Source: Bolinopsis microptera (lineage: Eukaryota; Ctenophora; Tentaculata; Lobata; Bolinopsidae). Taken from it: 64,000 nt of DNA. This document shows, piece after piece, positions 35,687-45,641 of this stretch. Each line of letters starts with the position of its first letter. Positions within the stretch are counted from its first letter, which is position 1. The notes below the pieces were generated by a model. That model worked only from the letters and a program-made list of their open reading frames with translations, made no database searches and was not told the origin of the DNA. The DNA lies in contig NC_087082.1 in assembly GCF_026151205.1 (NCBI RefSeq), positions 6,331,908-6,395,907 on the forward strand. The letters run 5' to 3'. Both the position numbers and the translations under genes were made by a program.

Positions 35687-35970
35687 TGTCTTAAATAATT
35701 TTATAGTTCGAACACCAGGGTCCCCCGGCCCTTGTATAAATTTTATATCAATTGTTCAAATTTTCTTACAAATTTTTTCGGAAATATTCAGAAATTTATG
35801 TTTCTGACCTTGGCCTTTTAAGTACCGGACCTTTTTGTCTCCAGAAACGCCATGGCGCCTAACTAACAGTGTTTATCTGGTCAAAAATTTGTAAGAAAAT
35901 TTGCACAATTGATATAAAATTTATACAAGGGGCGATCCTTGTGTTCGAACTATTAAATTATTTAAGACAA
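35687..35970. mobile_element. Fold-back MITE, about 284 bp
   Basis: Arms with TTTATAGTTCGAACACC, CCTTGTATAAATTTTATATC and CAATTGT at the left pair with the reverse complement at 35881-35970. The loop carries TCTGACCTTGGCCTTTTAAG and CATGGCGCCTAACTAACAG, also present at 34565-34660. Confidence 0.75.
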
Positions 35971-38244
35971 CATTTCTTATGAATTTGTTACTAAATGTTT
36001 CGTCTCGTCAAGCTGATTACGATCCTGTAAATATCATTTCAAAATAACTGTCAATTTTGAAGTTATATGCATTTGAAGCTTTAAATTGGTAATTTTTTGA
36101 TATTTTTTACACGTATTTTGAAACATCTTTGAAATCTATATTTCGCACCTTAAAACTCAAAATTGAGAGAAATCCGGTTCCAAAAACTTGTGTATGATTA
36201 TCAACTACACTCACACGAACTTGTGGAGCGATATCTCAAGAACTGTTTGATTGGTAGCCATGTACAAGTTTGTCGGTGCCCAATATTTTAATTCCGCTTC
36301 GTTCGATACTATTCGGCTCGTAACTTGATTGTCTTTTGCTCGATCAAGTAATCTTTTGGAGAAGTTATTTTAAACGTTACTATAAATATTCAGTAAAAAA
36401 TAGCTTAATACCTTTAAAATGGCTTAGAAATCGATATTACAATAACAAATTAGAAAAGATAAAAGTGAATTTTTCCGAATGAGGGAATATTTCAAAATGA
36501 TTTTGAATGTGCCTAAACTTATTGTTTTTTTCCATACTTTCATAATACGAAATAAAATGTTGGCATCAAAAAAGGTTTTGGTGTATGTCCCCTGGCCTTA
36601 AGCTGGCGATGAGCATAATTGAGGCATAGTATTCGATATTGTAACTTTACAACATTAGATTCCGACACATTTTGTGTATAATTCCTGCAAACTTTAATGA
36701 TACTATTAGTATTATTTAACTATGACTACAACTATAATACATCTAGCCGTGACTAATCACTTAAGTGACTCAGTTTCAATCTGTTCAGGAATTACAATCC
36801 AGCTTGACGAGTTTCAGTTATTCATTTGCCAAGATTTACCTTCTTGTGTTTTTTGTTCTCTATCAAAGTATCAAATGTCGATAATATTAAAAGTCGCTGC
36901 ATCATCAACTTTCCATTTGATAATAACTAATAAGAATAATGAACTTGTTGAACTATATGACTTTTTCCCGATTTCAAAACGTTATTCTTCTCTCCGATGT
37001 AACGTAACCTTAGTTGTGGGCATGTCCATCTTATTTCATTGTACATAGCGGTACCAAGTACACAAATCTAATAAAACGAATAGTGGTCGGTGGTGTGAAA
37101 AAGTGCGGTATTAGGTCAATGAGAATAGTGCGATTCCGCAGTCCGCACCCACCGCACTTATACATGTTGTCTCTGATACTCAATCACAGGTTTGACACAC
37201 ATTTTTCGGATTTGACTTTTCAATACAAATTTAAAAGTACCGACGAATGTAAACGTACGTGGTAACCATGGCAACGTACGTGGTAACCACTAACCATGGC
37301 ATCGTACGTGGTAACCATGGCATCGTACGTGGTAATCATGGTAACGTACGTGGTAACCATGGTAACGTACGTGGTAACCATGGCAACGTACGTGGCAACC
37401 ATGATAACGTACGACCACTACCACTTACCAGTCCGAACGTTTCTCATCTTACTTCAAAAATCAAAATTACAGCTGCTCAATACTTCAATAGAGTGATTTC
37501 TTTATTTTGAGTATACGGCACTTGGTACTTTGGTATAGAGCATGAAGTATAATTTAAAACTTGGACAGTCTGTTTTCTGTTTACTTTTGCTAACAATTGA
37601 TAACAATTCAATTGATATGCTTTCAAAAACTGTATAAAAAGCTGTATATATATTTTTTTTATAGCTATACATTTTTATTTCGAGGTCCCATATGCAGCAG
37701 AGGCTTAAAATAGGCACTATTATTATATAACGTGTGTATTTTCATTTTGCTAACTGCATGAACGAGCTTAGTTATACTCTCATAGTTTGTGGGAAATGGT
37801 GTGTTGGCAAATTATGCAGATTCAATACATCCGCATTGAATATCTTCAATAATTTGGTTTTCTGTTTAATGTCTAGGTCCAACGTTTATATGTTTACATG
37901 TTTACATGTTTACATGTTTGTGAATTTATGCAACATAATGTGATTACTGTGCGCAACTTTGTACCTTGAGTACATGAAGTTCACAGTTTTAAAGTTTGTT
38001 GATTTCTCATTTCACCACCCCTGCAAATTTTTGAGCAGAAGTAGTCAGAAAACAACCTTATTTGGCCGGCGGTTAATATCCCACCTTTTTAAAAGTAGCT
38101 TTGATATCAAAAGATATTTAAAGACTTGTTGCCAGTGTTATTTTAATCTAATTTTTCTGCTAGGCAATTCATAAAAAATAATATATTCCTATATCATTCT
38201 ATTATACAAAGTAATTCCTCAATTAATTGGTATTGATATCCTTA
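35971..38244. other. Intergenic, no gene recognised
   Basis: AT-rich. The 108-codon frame at 36722-37048 and others have no recognisable domain. The 21-bp array at 37255-37412 is listed separately. A short TGTTTACATG repeat occurs near 37893-37918. Confidence 0.5.
37255..37412. repeat. 21-bp tandem repeat (GTAACCATGGCAACGTACGTG)
   Basis: About seven copies of a 21-bp unit made of GTAACCATGG and the palindrome ACGTACGT. A single copy is found in intron 4 of calmodulin gene 2 (about 41030-41057), and a related 21-bp array is at 8047-8140. Confidence 0.93.
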
Positions 38245-38249
38245 ATTTG

Positions 38250-39217
38250 TGGGGGGGGGGGGGGGGGGGTGGGGGGCTCACCCTGATTTTTTTGTGATAA
38301 ACAAACTAGGGCCTATGACCGAACTTTTGAGGGGGTTCCGGACTCCTGGTGCCCACCGGTGCCCGCGAGACAACCACGCCCACTTTTGGTCCAAATTATG
38401 TCAAATCACTTTAACATGCTCAAAATTTAAATTTTAGAAAGATTTTAGAAGGATTTTAGAAAGATTTTAGAAAGATTTTTTAAATGCCTGACAAATTTCA
38501 GAATTTGGCCGCTACATTTTTTTGAAGGCCTAACTCAAAATTCCACTCCAAAACTTAAGTTTATCATGCAATTCTACGTTGATTCTTGAAAATTTCATGA
38601 TCAAATATTGAAACCCTATTGAGTTCTATTGTTTTGAGCGAAATCAGTTTTGCGAATATCGCAAACTAAGATATGAGCGATTTTGTTCATTTTTTGCGAT
38701 TATTTGAACGCAGAATCCACAGTTATAATCTATAGGTAGATATTGAGCTGATAATCAGAGACTGTGCAGTTTAGGCAAACCTTTTATATAAAATTGATTT
38801 CATTCAAAAATGTGTAGTATAGGCTTACCTTCCATATAAAGTTGATATCATTCAAAAATATTGATATTAGACCAATTTATGGGCCAAAATTGATCGAATT
38901 TTTTTGCTTATGTCCAAATATGGGCATATGGTTTTTGGCTCATAACTCAGTCATTTTTTGTCCAATCTTGATGGAAATTCATATACGAATTCAAGGGACC
39001 ACTAGTTACAAGTAGAGAACCTACAATCTGGGTTTTGAGGATGTTAAAGTGATTTGGCATAATTGGGCATAATTGGGACCAAAAGTGGGTGTGGCTGTCC
39101 CGCGGGCACCCGGAGTCCGGAACTCCCTCAAAAGTTTGGTCACAGGCCCTAGTTTGTTGGTCAATTGCTATCTCCAAATCAAATTTCACACAAAAATCGG
39201 GGTGAACCCCCCTTAAG
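38250..39217. mobile_element. MITE-like element Z, copy 1 (about 970 bp, inverted ends)
   Basis: Left end is a G run, then CTCACCCTGATTTTTTTGTG and further CAAACTAGGGCCTATGACC. The right end is its complement (CAAAAATCGGGGTGAACCCC, CCTTAAGG). Subterminal sequences such as CTTTTGAGGG and CCAAAAGTGGG also match in inverse. CCTTAA at the ends suggests TTAA-target (piggyBac-like) insertion, but exact target duplications are unclear. A related copy is at 61531-62102. Confidence 0.75.
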
Positions 39218-39664
39218 GAATTTTGCAGCATTCTTGCCGTGCCGTGCTGAAGGCTCCAGTTTGTTCTCTGTTTTCTTTACTTTGGGTTCCTATAGTCAGG
39301 AATTTAGGTTTAAGCTATTATACTTATAGTTGAGTAGCTGTAAATCTTTGATTTAGGATTCTAAAAACTAGTCTGTTATTGCTTAATAAAGTTTCTAAAA
39401 ACTAGTCTGTTATTGCTTAATAAAGTTTCAAAAACTAGTCTGTTATTGCTGAATAAAGTTTCAAACATAGTCAGTTATTGCTTTAGTATGAATTCGATGA
39501 TTTCCGAACAGCCTGTATTTTGCAATCCGAATTAAATATTAATTAAGCCTTCAGTTCAGTACTACAACTTAACCTAATTGGTAATTTCTGCACTTAACAA
39601 TTGATTACCCAGTACCCAGTACCCACCATAAGCACTGTTTGTTTGGTCAAGAGCAGAGGAAGTT
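39218..39664. other. 5' flank of calmodulin gene 2
   Basis: Contains three to four copies of AACTAGTCTGTTATTGCT (AATAAAGTTTC between them) at 39367-39482, a short tandem repeat. No further gene. ATG of gene 2 follows GAGGAAGTT. Confidence 0.6.
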
Positions 39665-39740
39665 ATGTCGAAATCTCTGTCAGATACTCAACTAGCTGAT
39701 TTTAAAGAAACGTTTACCCTGTTCGACAAAAACGGAGATG
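39665..39740 (+). CDS. Calmodulin gene 2, exon 1
   Basis: 25 codons plus one base: MSKSLSDTQLADFKETFTLF then DKNGD. Same length and same phase 1 intron as exon 1 of gene 1, with donor GTAAGA. The N-terminal helix is clearly calmodulin-like but diverged (KETFTLFDKNGDG against [13 protein letters not shown]). The start codon gives the exact calmodulin N-terminal length. Gene 2 as a whole encodes 148 residues, the same as ordinary calmodulin, on the same strand as gene 1, about 7 kb downstream of cassette E. Confidence 0.94.
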
Positions 39741-40093
39741 GTAAGACTACCAGTACCAAATAAGGTAATGTAACCATAGTAACATTAACTTATATGGTAA
39801 TGTAACCATAGTAACATTACCTTATATGGTAAGACACCGTAAAAAGATATAATGATGATGATATGTACACGCTGTAAACTAAAGTTGAAAATATTTTTTC
39901 CAGAATTCAAATTTTCCTGGCGAGTATTGTTTTCTCAGCTTACTTAGCTTTTCAGTTACTTTTCAGTACCGGTTGGCTTTTCATCTCTTCGACAAAAATT
40001 ATTGTTTTTTTTTGCGTATTTGAAAAAAAATCATAGCCTTCAGATGATCGATATGAATACAAAAATGGATATAAGAAACCCGACAATCCTCAG

Positions 40094-40182
40094 GAACTAT
40101 CACAACAGATGAGTTAGAAGTAGTAATGAGGTCGCTAGGACAGGATCCTACTGAAGAATACCTTCAAGCTACCATCGCTAAG
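40094..40182 (+). CDS. Calmodulin gene 2, exon 2
   Basis: After acceptor AATCCTCAG. Encodes GTITTDELEVVMRSLGQ then DPTEEYLQATIAK. Loop 1 is DKNGDGTITTDE, canonical. Ends in phase 0 with donor GTAAAT, as in gene 1. ATIAK replaces the DMINE of ordinary calmodulin, so the methionine of the N-lobe patch here is lost. Confidence 0.94.
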
Positions 40183-40284
40183 GTAAATCACTGTTTACCT
40201 ACAGCTCAGTAAATTTAAATGCAGAAAACTTATCAAAAAAAGCAATTCCATAGTTACACTATTAGTTACCATAGTTACACTACT

Positions 40285-40416
40285 GCAGTCCAGCCCTATT
40301 GTTACCTCTACCTGCAACCCTCAGGTGGGGGGGGGGGCGTTACCATAGTTACACTATTAGTTACCATAGTTACACTACAGTCCAGGCCTTATGTTACCTC
40401 TACCTGCAACCCTCAG
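40285..40416 (+). repeat. Duplicated 3' splice site upstream of exon 3 of calmodulin gene 2
   Basis: The intron end is present twice: TTACCTCTACCTGCAACCCTC followed by AGGTGG occurs at about 40300-40330 and again at 40395-40420. The first copy continues into a run of G instead of the exon (GTGG then Gs), so it would be a decoy acceptor. CATAGTTACACTA motifs lie between the two. Confidence 0.88.
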
Positions 40417-40524
40417 GTGGATGCCAACGGTAATGGATCGATGGAATTTGACGAATTCTTGGAACTAATGACTGAGTACATGGAGGTTGATGAATCTGAA
40501 GAAAACATGCGTGAGACTTTCGAC
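40417..40524 (+). CDS. Calmodulin gene 2, exon 3 (EF2 loop and linker)
   Basis: 36 codons, VDANGNGSMEFDEFLELM then a linker TEYMEVDESEENMRETFD, exactly the length of gene 1 exon 3. Loop 2 is DANGNGSMEFDE, canonical in its calcium ligands but with Met at the usual Ile position. The linker is acidic (EVDESEE), unlike the basic one of gene 1. Phase 0 donor GTGAGT. Confidence 0.94.
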
Positions 40525-40706
40525 GTGAGTGAAAATTGTAAAAATAAGGGATCACTCCCAAAGTTCCGTATTCAGTATACTCACACTCTTTACTTATTAG
40601 TGAAACATAAAGCCACTCATGTGATTAAACTAATGATGGAGTAACGATTTGTATTGACCTAATCCATAATCTATGATTCTCCTGTCTCCACTAAATTTCC
40701 AATCAG

Positions 40707-40805
40707 GCATTCGACCTCAACCAAGATGGGAGGATAACAGGGAAAGAGTTGAAGACAGCGATGAAGAACCTAGGCAATGACCTCACTGACGAAGACATCA
40801 CGAAG
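40707..40805 (+). CDS. Calmodulin gene 2, exon 4 (EF3)
   Basis: 33 codons: AFDLNQDGRITGKELKTAMK then NLGNDLTDEDITK. Loop 3 is DLNQDGRITGKE, usable for calcium though Gln replaces the usual Gly at position 4. The methylation motif is LGNDLTDED, without lysine. Same length and same split as cassette E of gene 1 (24356-24454), so both derive from one ancestral intron-containing C-lobe. Donor GTGATA. Confidence 0.93.
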
Positions 40806-42548
40806 GTGATACATGTAGCAAGTGGTAACTATGGTTACCTACCTATATATGGCAGTGTTACTGTGGTAACTGGTAACTGGTAACTGGTGAGGTGTTCAAG
40901 ATAGCGCCTGTGAATAACTCCCATCTTGCACATATTATATTGTATCTCTATTTCTTAGATATAAAATTGGTACAGTGAACCGTCAATAAAAATTGTTGTC
41001 ATCATATTGTCGTCATCATATTGTGATCATGGTAACGTACGTGGTAACCATGGTAACATCATGTGATTATGAGACAGAATGTCATATGAAAGTTTAGATA
41101 ATGTCAATTACAACAAGTAAATTACAACAAGACGTGTATGAGCTGCTGCACTGGTACGTGATATACAAGTTACATTATAACATACAAAATAGTATTTATA
41201 AGTAATTAATACAAATTGAAACGACGGGTTAGGTCAAACCTAACCCGTCGTTTCAATTTGTATGTCGTTCTCGGCTTGGCGATTGAGCACTGTCAGCAGA
41301 CGATTCACATAGCCATGTATCTACGCGTACTGCGTGACGCGCTTGTTTCGGCGGTCGCCGCTAGTCCCACAATTAACGCTAATATATTTCAGATGATAAA
41401 GGAAGCAGACCTAGTCCCACAATTAACGCTAACATATTTCAGATGATAAAGGAAGCAGACCTAGTCCCACAATTAACGCTAACATATTTCAGATGATAAA
41501 GGAAGCAGACCTAGTCCCACAATTAACGCTAACATATTTCAGATGATAAAGGAAGCAGACCTAGTCCCACAATTAACGCTAACATATTTCAGATGATAAA
41601 GGAAGCAGACCTAGTCCCACAATTAACGCTAACATATTTCAGATGATAAAGGAAGCAGACCTAGTCCCACAATTAACGCTAACATATTTCAGATGATAAA
41701 GGAAGCAGACCTAGTCCCACAATTAACGCTAACATATTTCAGATGATAAAGGAAGCAGACCTAGTCCCACAATTAACGCTAACATATTTCAGATGATAAA
41801 GGAAGCAGACCTAGTCCCACAATTAACGCTAACATATTTCAGATGATAAAGGAAGCAGACCTAGTCCCACAATTAACGCTAACATATTTCAGATGATAAA
41901 GGAAGCAGACCTAGTCCCACAATTAACGCTAACATATTTCAGATGATAAAGGAAGCAGACCTAGTCCCACAATTAACGCTAACATATTTCAGATGATAAA
42001 GGAAGCAGACCTAGTCCCACAATTAACGCTAACATATTTCAGATGATAAAGGAAGCAGACCTAGTCCCACAATTAACGCTAACATATTTCAGATGATAAA
42101 GGAAGCAGACCTAGTCCCACAATTAACGCTAACATATTTCAGATGATAAAGGAAGCAGACCTAGTCCCACAATTAACGCTAACATATTTCAGATGATAAA
42201 GGAAGCAGACCTAGTCCCACAATTAACGCTAACATATTTCAGATGATAAAGGAAGCAGACCTAGTCCCACAATTAACGCTAACATATTTCAGATGATAAA
42301 GGAAGCAGACCTAGTCCCACAATTAACGCTAACATATTTCAGATGATAAAGGAAGCAGACCTAGTCCCACAATTAACGCTAACATATTTCAGATGATAAA
42401 GGAAGCAGACCTAGTCCCACAATTAACGCTAACATATTTCAGATGATAAAGGAAGCAGACCTAGTCCCACAATTAACGCTAATATATTTCAGATGATAAA
42501 GGAAGCTGAAGCAGACCTAGTCCCACAATTAACGCTAATATATTTCAG
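40806..42548 (+). other. Intron 4 of calmodulin gene 2
   Basis: 1.74 kb. Begins with 32-bp-type and GTAACTGG motifs (40845-40890), then GGTAACGTACGTGGTAACC (41033-41055), a perfect 26-bp hairpin (41209-41263), a GC-rich patch (41264-41360) and the 50-bp splice-site array (from 41361). Confidence 0.85.
41209..41263. repeat. Perfect 26-bp inverted repeat, 3-base loop
   Basis: Arm 41209-41234 (starts ATACAAATTGAAACGACGGG) pairs perfectly with 41238-41263 around the loop CAA. No mismatch is seen, suggesting recent origin or maintenance. Confidence 0.95.
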
Positions 42549-42566
42549 ATGATAAAGGAAGCAGAC
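41361..42566 (+). repeat. 24-copy 50-bp array, each copy a complete 3' splice site plus 18 exon bases
   Basis: Each unit is 32 bases of intron end (CTAGTCCCACAATTAACG then CTAACATATTTCAG) and the first 18 bases of exon 5 (ATGATAAAGGAAGCAGAC). Copies are almost identical. Copy 23 has a 6-bp insertion (GCTGAA), and the first and last two have TAATATATTTCAG. CTAAC is a good branch-point sequence and TTTCAG a good acceptor. The last copy (42517-42566) runs into the true exon. Reading on from an upstream acceptor gives LVPQLTLTYFR and a stop, so only the last acceptor makes full-length protein if the exon is spliced once. Confidence 0.97.
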
Positions 42567-42623
42567 CTGGACAATGACGGTTGTGTTGATTATGATGAAT
42601 TTGTCAGGATGATGTCAGATTAA
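42549..42623 (+). CDS. Calmodulin gene 2, exon 5 (EF4 + stop)
   Basis: 24 codons plus stop: MIKEADLDNDGCVDYDEF then VRMMSD. Loop 4 is DLDNDGCVDYDE, canonical in ligands with Asn at position 4. The protein ends two residues earlier than the gene 1 forms. The exon begins inside the last unit of the 50-bp array. ATTAAA at about 42630 is a candidate poly(A) signal. Confidence 0.94.
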   Translation: MIKEADLDNDGCVDYDEFVRMMSD

Positions 42624-42889
42624 TAAGAAATTAAATCTTTAAGTGTGATTTATTCCTTTATTCATAGAAAGAGGCAAAAGGTTACCGTTAAATACACTGC
42701 ACGGTTTAATTTGGGAAGTTTTGATAATTGTTGTGATTTGTGCAACAATAACTATAATTGGGACGACTATAAAAAGTAATATTAATGACAGTGTATGATA
42801 TTTCTGATGTCATGATCATCGCCAAAACGAAGTAATTAATTTAGTCTATTTATCACACAAATATTTTGCTTTTTGAGTAGTCATTTTAC

Positions 42890-44415
42890 CAAAACCCATA
42901 TTCATGGGTAGAGTGGACCGCTGCCAGTGTCTCTCTTTCCCAAACAAAAGGAAATGATATTAATTTGATTGACCGTTCTCAAATGCAAAATGATACCGAG
43001 AATGAAATCGGTCGCTCGCTTTTTCCATTCATTCACGGCTATACGAATTGTAATAAATTTCGATTGATTACATCAGTCAGATGCTGTAAAAATCTCTTTG
43101 GGTTGCGTTCGAATCGATACCTAGTATTTCGGGGTAAGGGTAGTAGTTATTGCTTAATGAATTAGCTGAAGTTTATTGAATCTTTATTGCCGAGTACAGC
43201 TGCCTTTGGGTAGATCTTCTTAATCTATTACAATTGTAAATGAATGGGAAAAGCGAGCGACCGATTTCATTCTCGGTATCATTTTGCATTTGAGAACGGT
43301 CAATCAAATTAATATCATTTCCTTTTGTTTGGGAAAGAGAGACACTGGCAGCGGTCCACTCTACCCATGAATATGGGTTTTGGTAAAATATCATCTCTTT
43401 TTGATTATAATGTCAGGGTACTTTATAAAGTCGAAATATAAACTGATATCTTCATTAATTAATAAGGAGGAAGTTTCAACGATTTCGAAATTTTCCTTTA
43501 AAAACATTTCCTTGTGTTTAGGTAAGCATATCGGTCGATCACTGACTGAATATGCCACCTAATACTCATTCAAGTTGGCATTAAATTCATATATAATGAC
43601 ATTAAACTGTCGTGGCAAAGCAGAATTTGTTGGAAATCACGAATGAGCAAAATTCTCACCTTTCGCACGTGCAAACTTTGAGCGGACGTTGCGTGCGCAT
43701 CCAATATTGAATCGCCGTAAATTTTTTCATGTAATTGTTTTATATATAGCTTGATAAGCATGCAAAGTTTCAAAGTATTTCAAGAAGAACTGTAATCACA
43801 ACGGCACTCTAAAGTTGACAGAAAATGACGAAAACAGCAATTTTCAGTGATTTTAGCACTTTTCTATCAATTTGGGCGTGTCCCCACGTGTGCAACTTTT
43901 CGATTTTCAACTTCAAAACTAGCCTAATGCACAATTTATACCTAAAGGAAGCAGAACTGAGCTCCTCAACTCAAGGCATGGCCCAACACCAGAGAATACT
44001 AAATCGCAAAATTGACGTTTTTATAAAATAATTCTTCAAAAAAGCACAAACTTCAATGACGAATATCTTTATGAAGAAGCAAGCTAGAAAAACTTTCCGG
44101 TAGATTTTCAGAATGCTTGAACAATTATCTAAGATAAAAATCTCCTCAGATTTTGAATAAAATTACTCCTTAATGGTTTAAAATTAATTTTAAAAGTTAT
44201 TACTTTGTCAAAAATCAAGTTTTAAAAACGGTTAACTTTATGACGTCATCAAGGGGTGTTTATGACGTCAAATAATTTTTTATACAATGTAAACTAAAGT
44301 GTAAACAATTATTTGCAAGACCTGTGGTCAGAAATGGCTTTATCTTTTATACTTTTGAATCTATGGACAATTAAATACAGGCTACAATTGACTGGCAAAG
44401 CGTCTATCCCTGAAT
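42890..44415 (+). mobile_element. Mobile element family X, copy 1, with fold-back end
   Basis: Starts with a large inverted repeat (42896-43055 against 43235-43392), whose arms carry GGGTAGAGTGGACCGCTGCC, GACACTGG-type and GATACCGAGAATGAAATCGG. The rest (TCAGGGTACTTTATAAAG, CACGTGTGCAACTTTTCGAT, TGACGTCATCAAG, CAAAGCGTCTATCCCTGAAT) is repeated in opposite orientation at 50137-51525 and 51540-52890. Short frames here (60-73 codons) carry no transposase motifs. Confidence 0.85.
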
Positions 44416-44419
44416 ATGT

Positions 44420-44846
44420 ATGTATCACAATGCTGGCAAGCATTACCGTCGCCCTTATATTCACAACACTATTTACCCCCTATACGATTATATCCCCTTT
44501 ATTGTTTTCCAGGCATTAAGACTCATCGAAAGTAGTTCAGCAGGTACATTTAAGTTCAAAACATTCTAATTCAATGTTGAAGATGACAGGAATAAGAAAT
44601 AGTTATATGGAGGTTTTTAAGAAATTTGCGCAAAATACGCGCCAGCATGTTATACGAAATTAGGTAAAAAACCCAAAATCGCCATATTCAGGTGCCTTAA
44701 AAATCATGTTAAAATTGAGTTAGAGATCTGAAACTTTGCAGGGCGTCTAGACCTTGTCCAAATCGACTGTAAAAAAAATGTCATGTTTCAGGAGTATCGG
44801 GAAGTGGGTTTTCTGGAACCCCTGTTTTACGACAGATTGTCGTGAA
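44420..44846 (+). mobile_element. Mobile element family Y, copy 1 (no GC hairpins)
   Basis: Starts ATCACAATGCTGGCAAGCAT and ends CGACAGATTGTCGTGA. Shares CAGGCATTAAGACTCATCG, TTCAAAACATTCTAATT, TACGAAATTAGGTAAAAAAC and GGGCGTCTAGACCTTG with copies at 44861-45393 and 52905-53443. It lacks the two GC-rich hairpins found in the other copies. Confidence 0.85.
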
Positions 44847-44860
44847 GATATATATATCAC

Positions 44861-45393
44861 AGTGCTGGCAAGCACGAGCGGTGTCTTTATTGGGGGTATA
44901 CTATGTACCCCCTTTACTATTGTACCCCTTTACTATTATACCCTCTTTACACCCCCTTTGGTAAACGTCGGAAGCCTCTTTCGTGCACGCGAAGCGTGCA
45001 CTCCGGCCGGAGGCGGCGGCCGAAGGCCGCCGCCTCCGACAGGAGTTTTTCAGGCATTAAGACTCATCGGAAGTCGCTCAGCAGATATATTTTTAGTTCA
45101 AAACATTCTAATTTGATGTCAAAGATGACAGGAATAAAAAATAGTTATGCTGAGATTTTAAAGAAATTTGCATAAAATACTCGCCAGCACTGTTATACGA
45201 AATTCGGTAAAAAACCCAAAATCGCCATATTCAGGTGCCTTAAAAACCATGTTAAAATTGAGTTAGAGATCTGAAATTTTTTAGGGCGTCTAGACGTTGA
45301 CCAAATCGACTGCAAAAAAAGTTTCAAGTTTCAGGAGCATCGGAAAATGGGTTTTCTAGAACCCCTGTTTTACGACAGATTGTCGTGATATAT
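44861..45393 (+). mobile_element. Mobile element family Y, copy 2 (with GC hairpins)
   Basis: Starts TATCACAGTGCTGGCAAGCA and ends CGACAGATTGTCGTGA. Between TTACTATTATACCCTC-type repeats and CAGGCATTAAGACTCATCG it carries two perfect GC-rich hairpins (44983-45001 and 45008-45038). No coding capacity. The frames of 90-120 codons across it are not supported. Confidence 0.85.
44983..45038. repeat. Twin perfect hairpins with GAA loops
   Basis: Hairpin 1: GTGCACGC, loop GAA, GCGTGCAC. Hairpin 2: 14-bp stem around loop GAA (CGGAGGCGGCGGCC-type arm). GCGAAGC in hairpin 1 is known to be an exceptionally stable DNA mini-hairpin. The same pair, inverted (loop TTC), is at 53255-53312. Confidence 0.92.
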
Positions 45394-45641
45394 ACATACA
45401 TAAACAGGATTAAACAGGATTAAACAGGATTAAACAGGATTAAACATGAAATTACCAGAGAGAACACTAACGGACTCGTCTTGGCTATACAAGGATGAAT
45501 AAATAAATCAATAAATAAAATTATTAAAACTGAATCATTTAAAAATTATTAAAATTTAACCGTTTACAATTTCACGAAAATAAAAGAAGATCGTCTATAA
45601 TAATTTAAGGTAATACAGTAAATAAAGTTCGAGTACGAGGA

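Noticed and set aside
36722-37048. 108-codon frame in the region after cassette E
   Set aside because: No domain, no splice or promoter context; AT-rich chance frame.
41216-41446. 76-codon frame across the hairpin and into the first 50-bp unit
   Set aside because: It crosses the intron hairpin and a splice site. The peptide QMIKEADLVPQLTLTYFR is the read-through of one repeat unit.
41361-42566. CRISPR-like array (regular 50-bp spacing)
   Set aside because: Units are directly abutting and identical with no variable spacers; the context is an animal intron.
44754-45175. 90-120 codon frames in element Y (and 53120-53440)
   Set aside because: They run across the GC hairpins and poly-C/T repeats, and the three Y copies do not conserve the frame.
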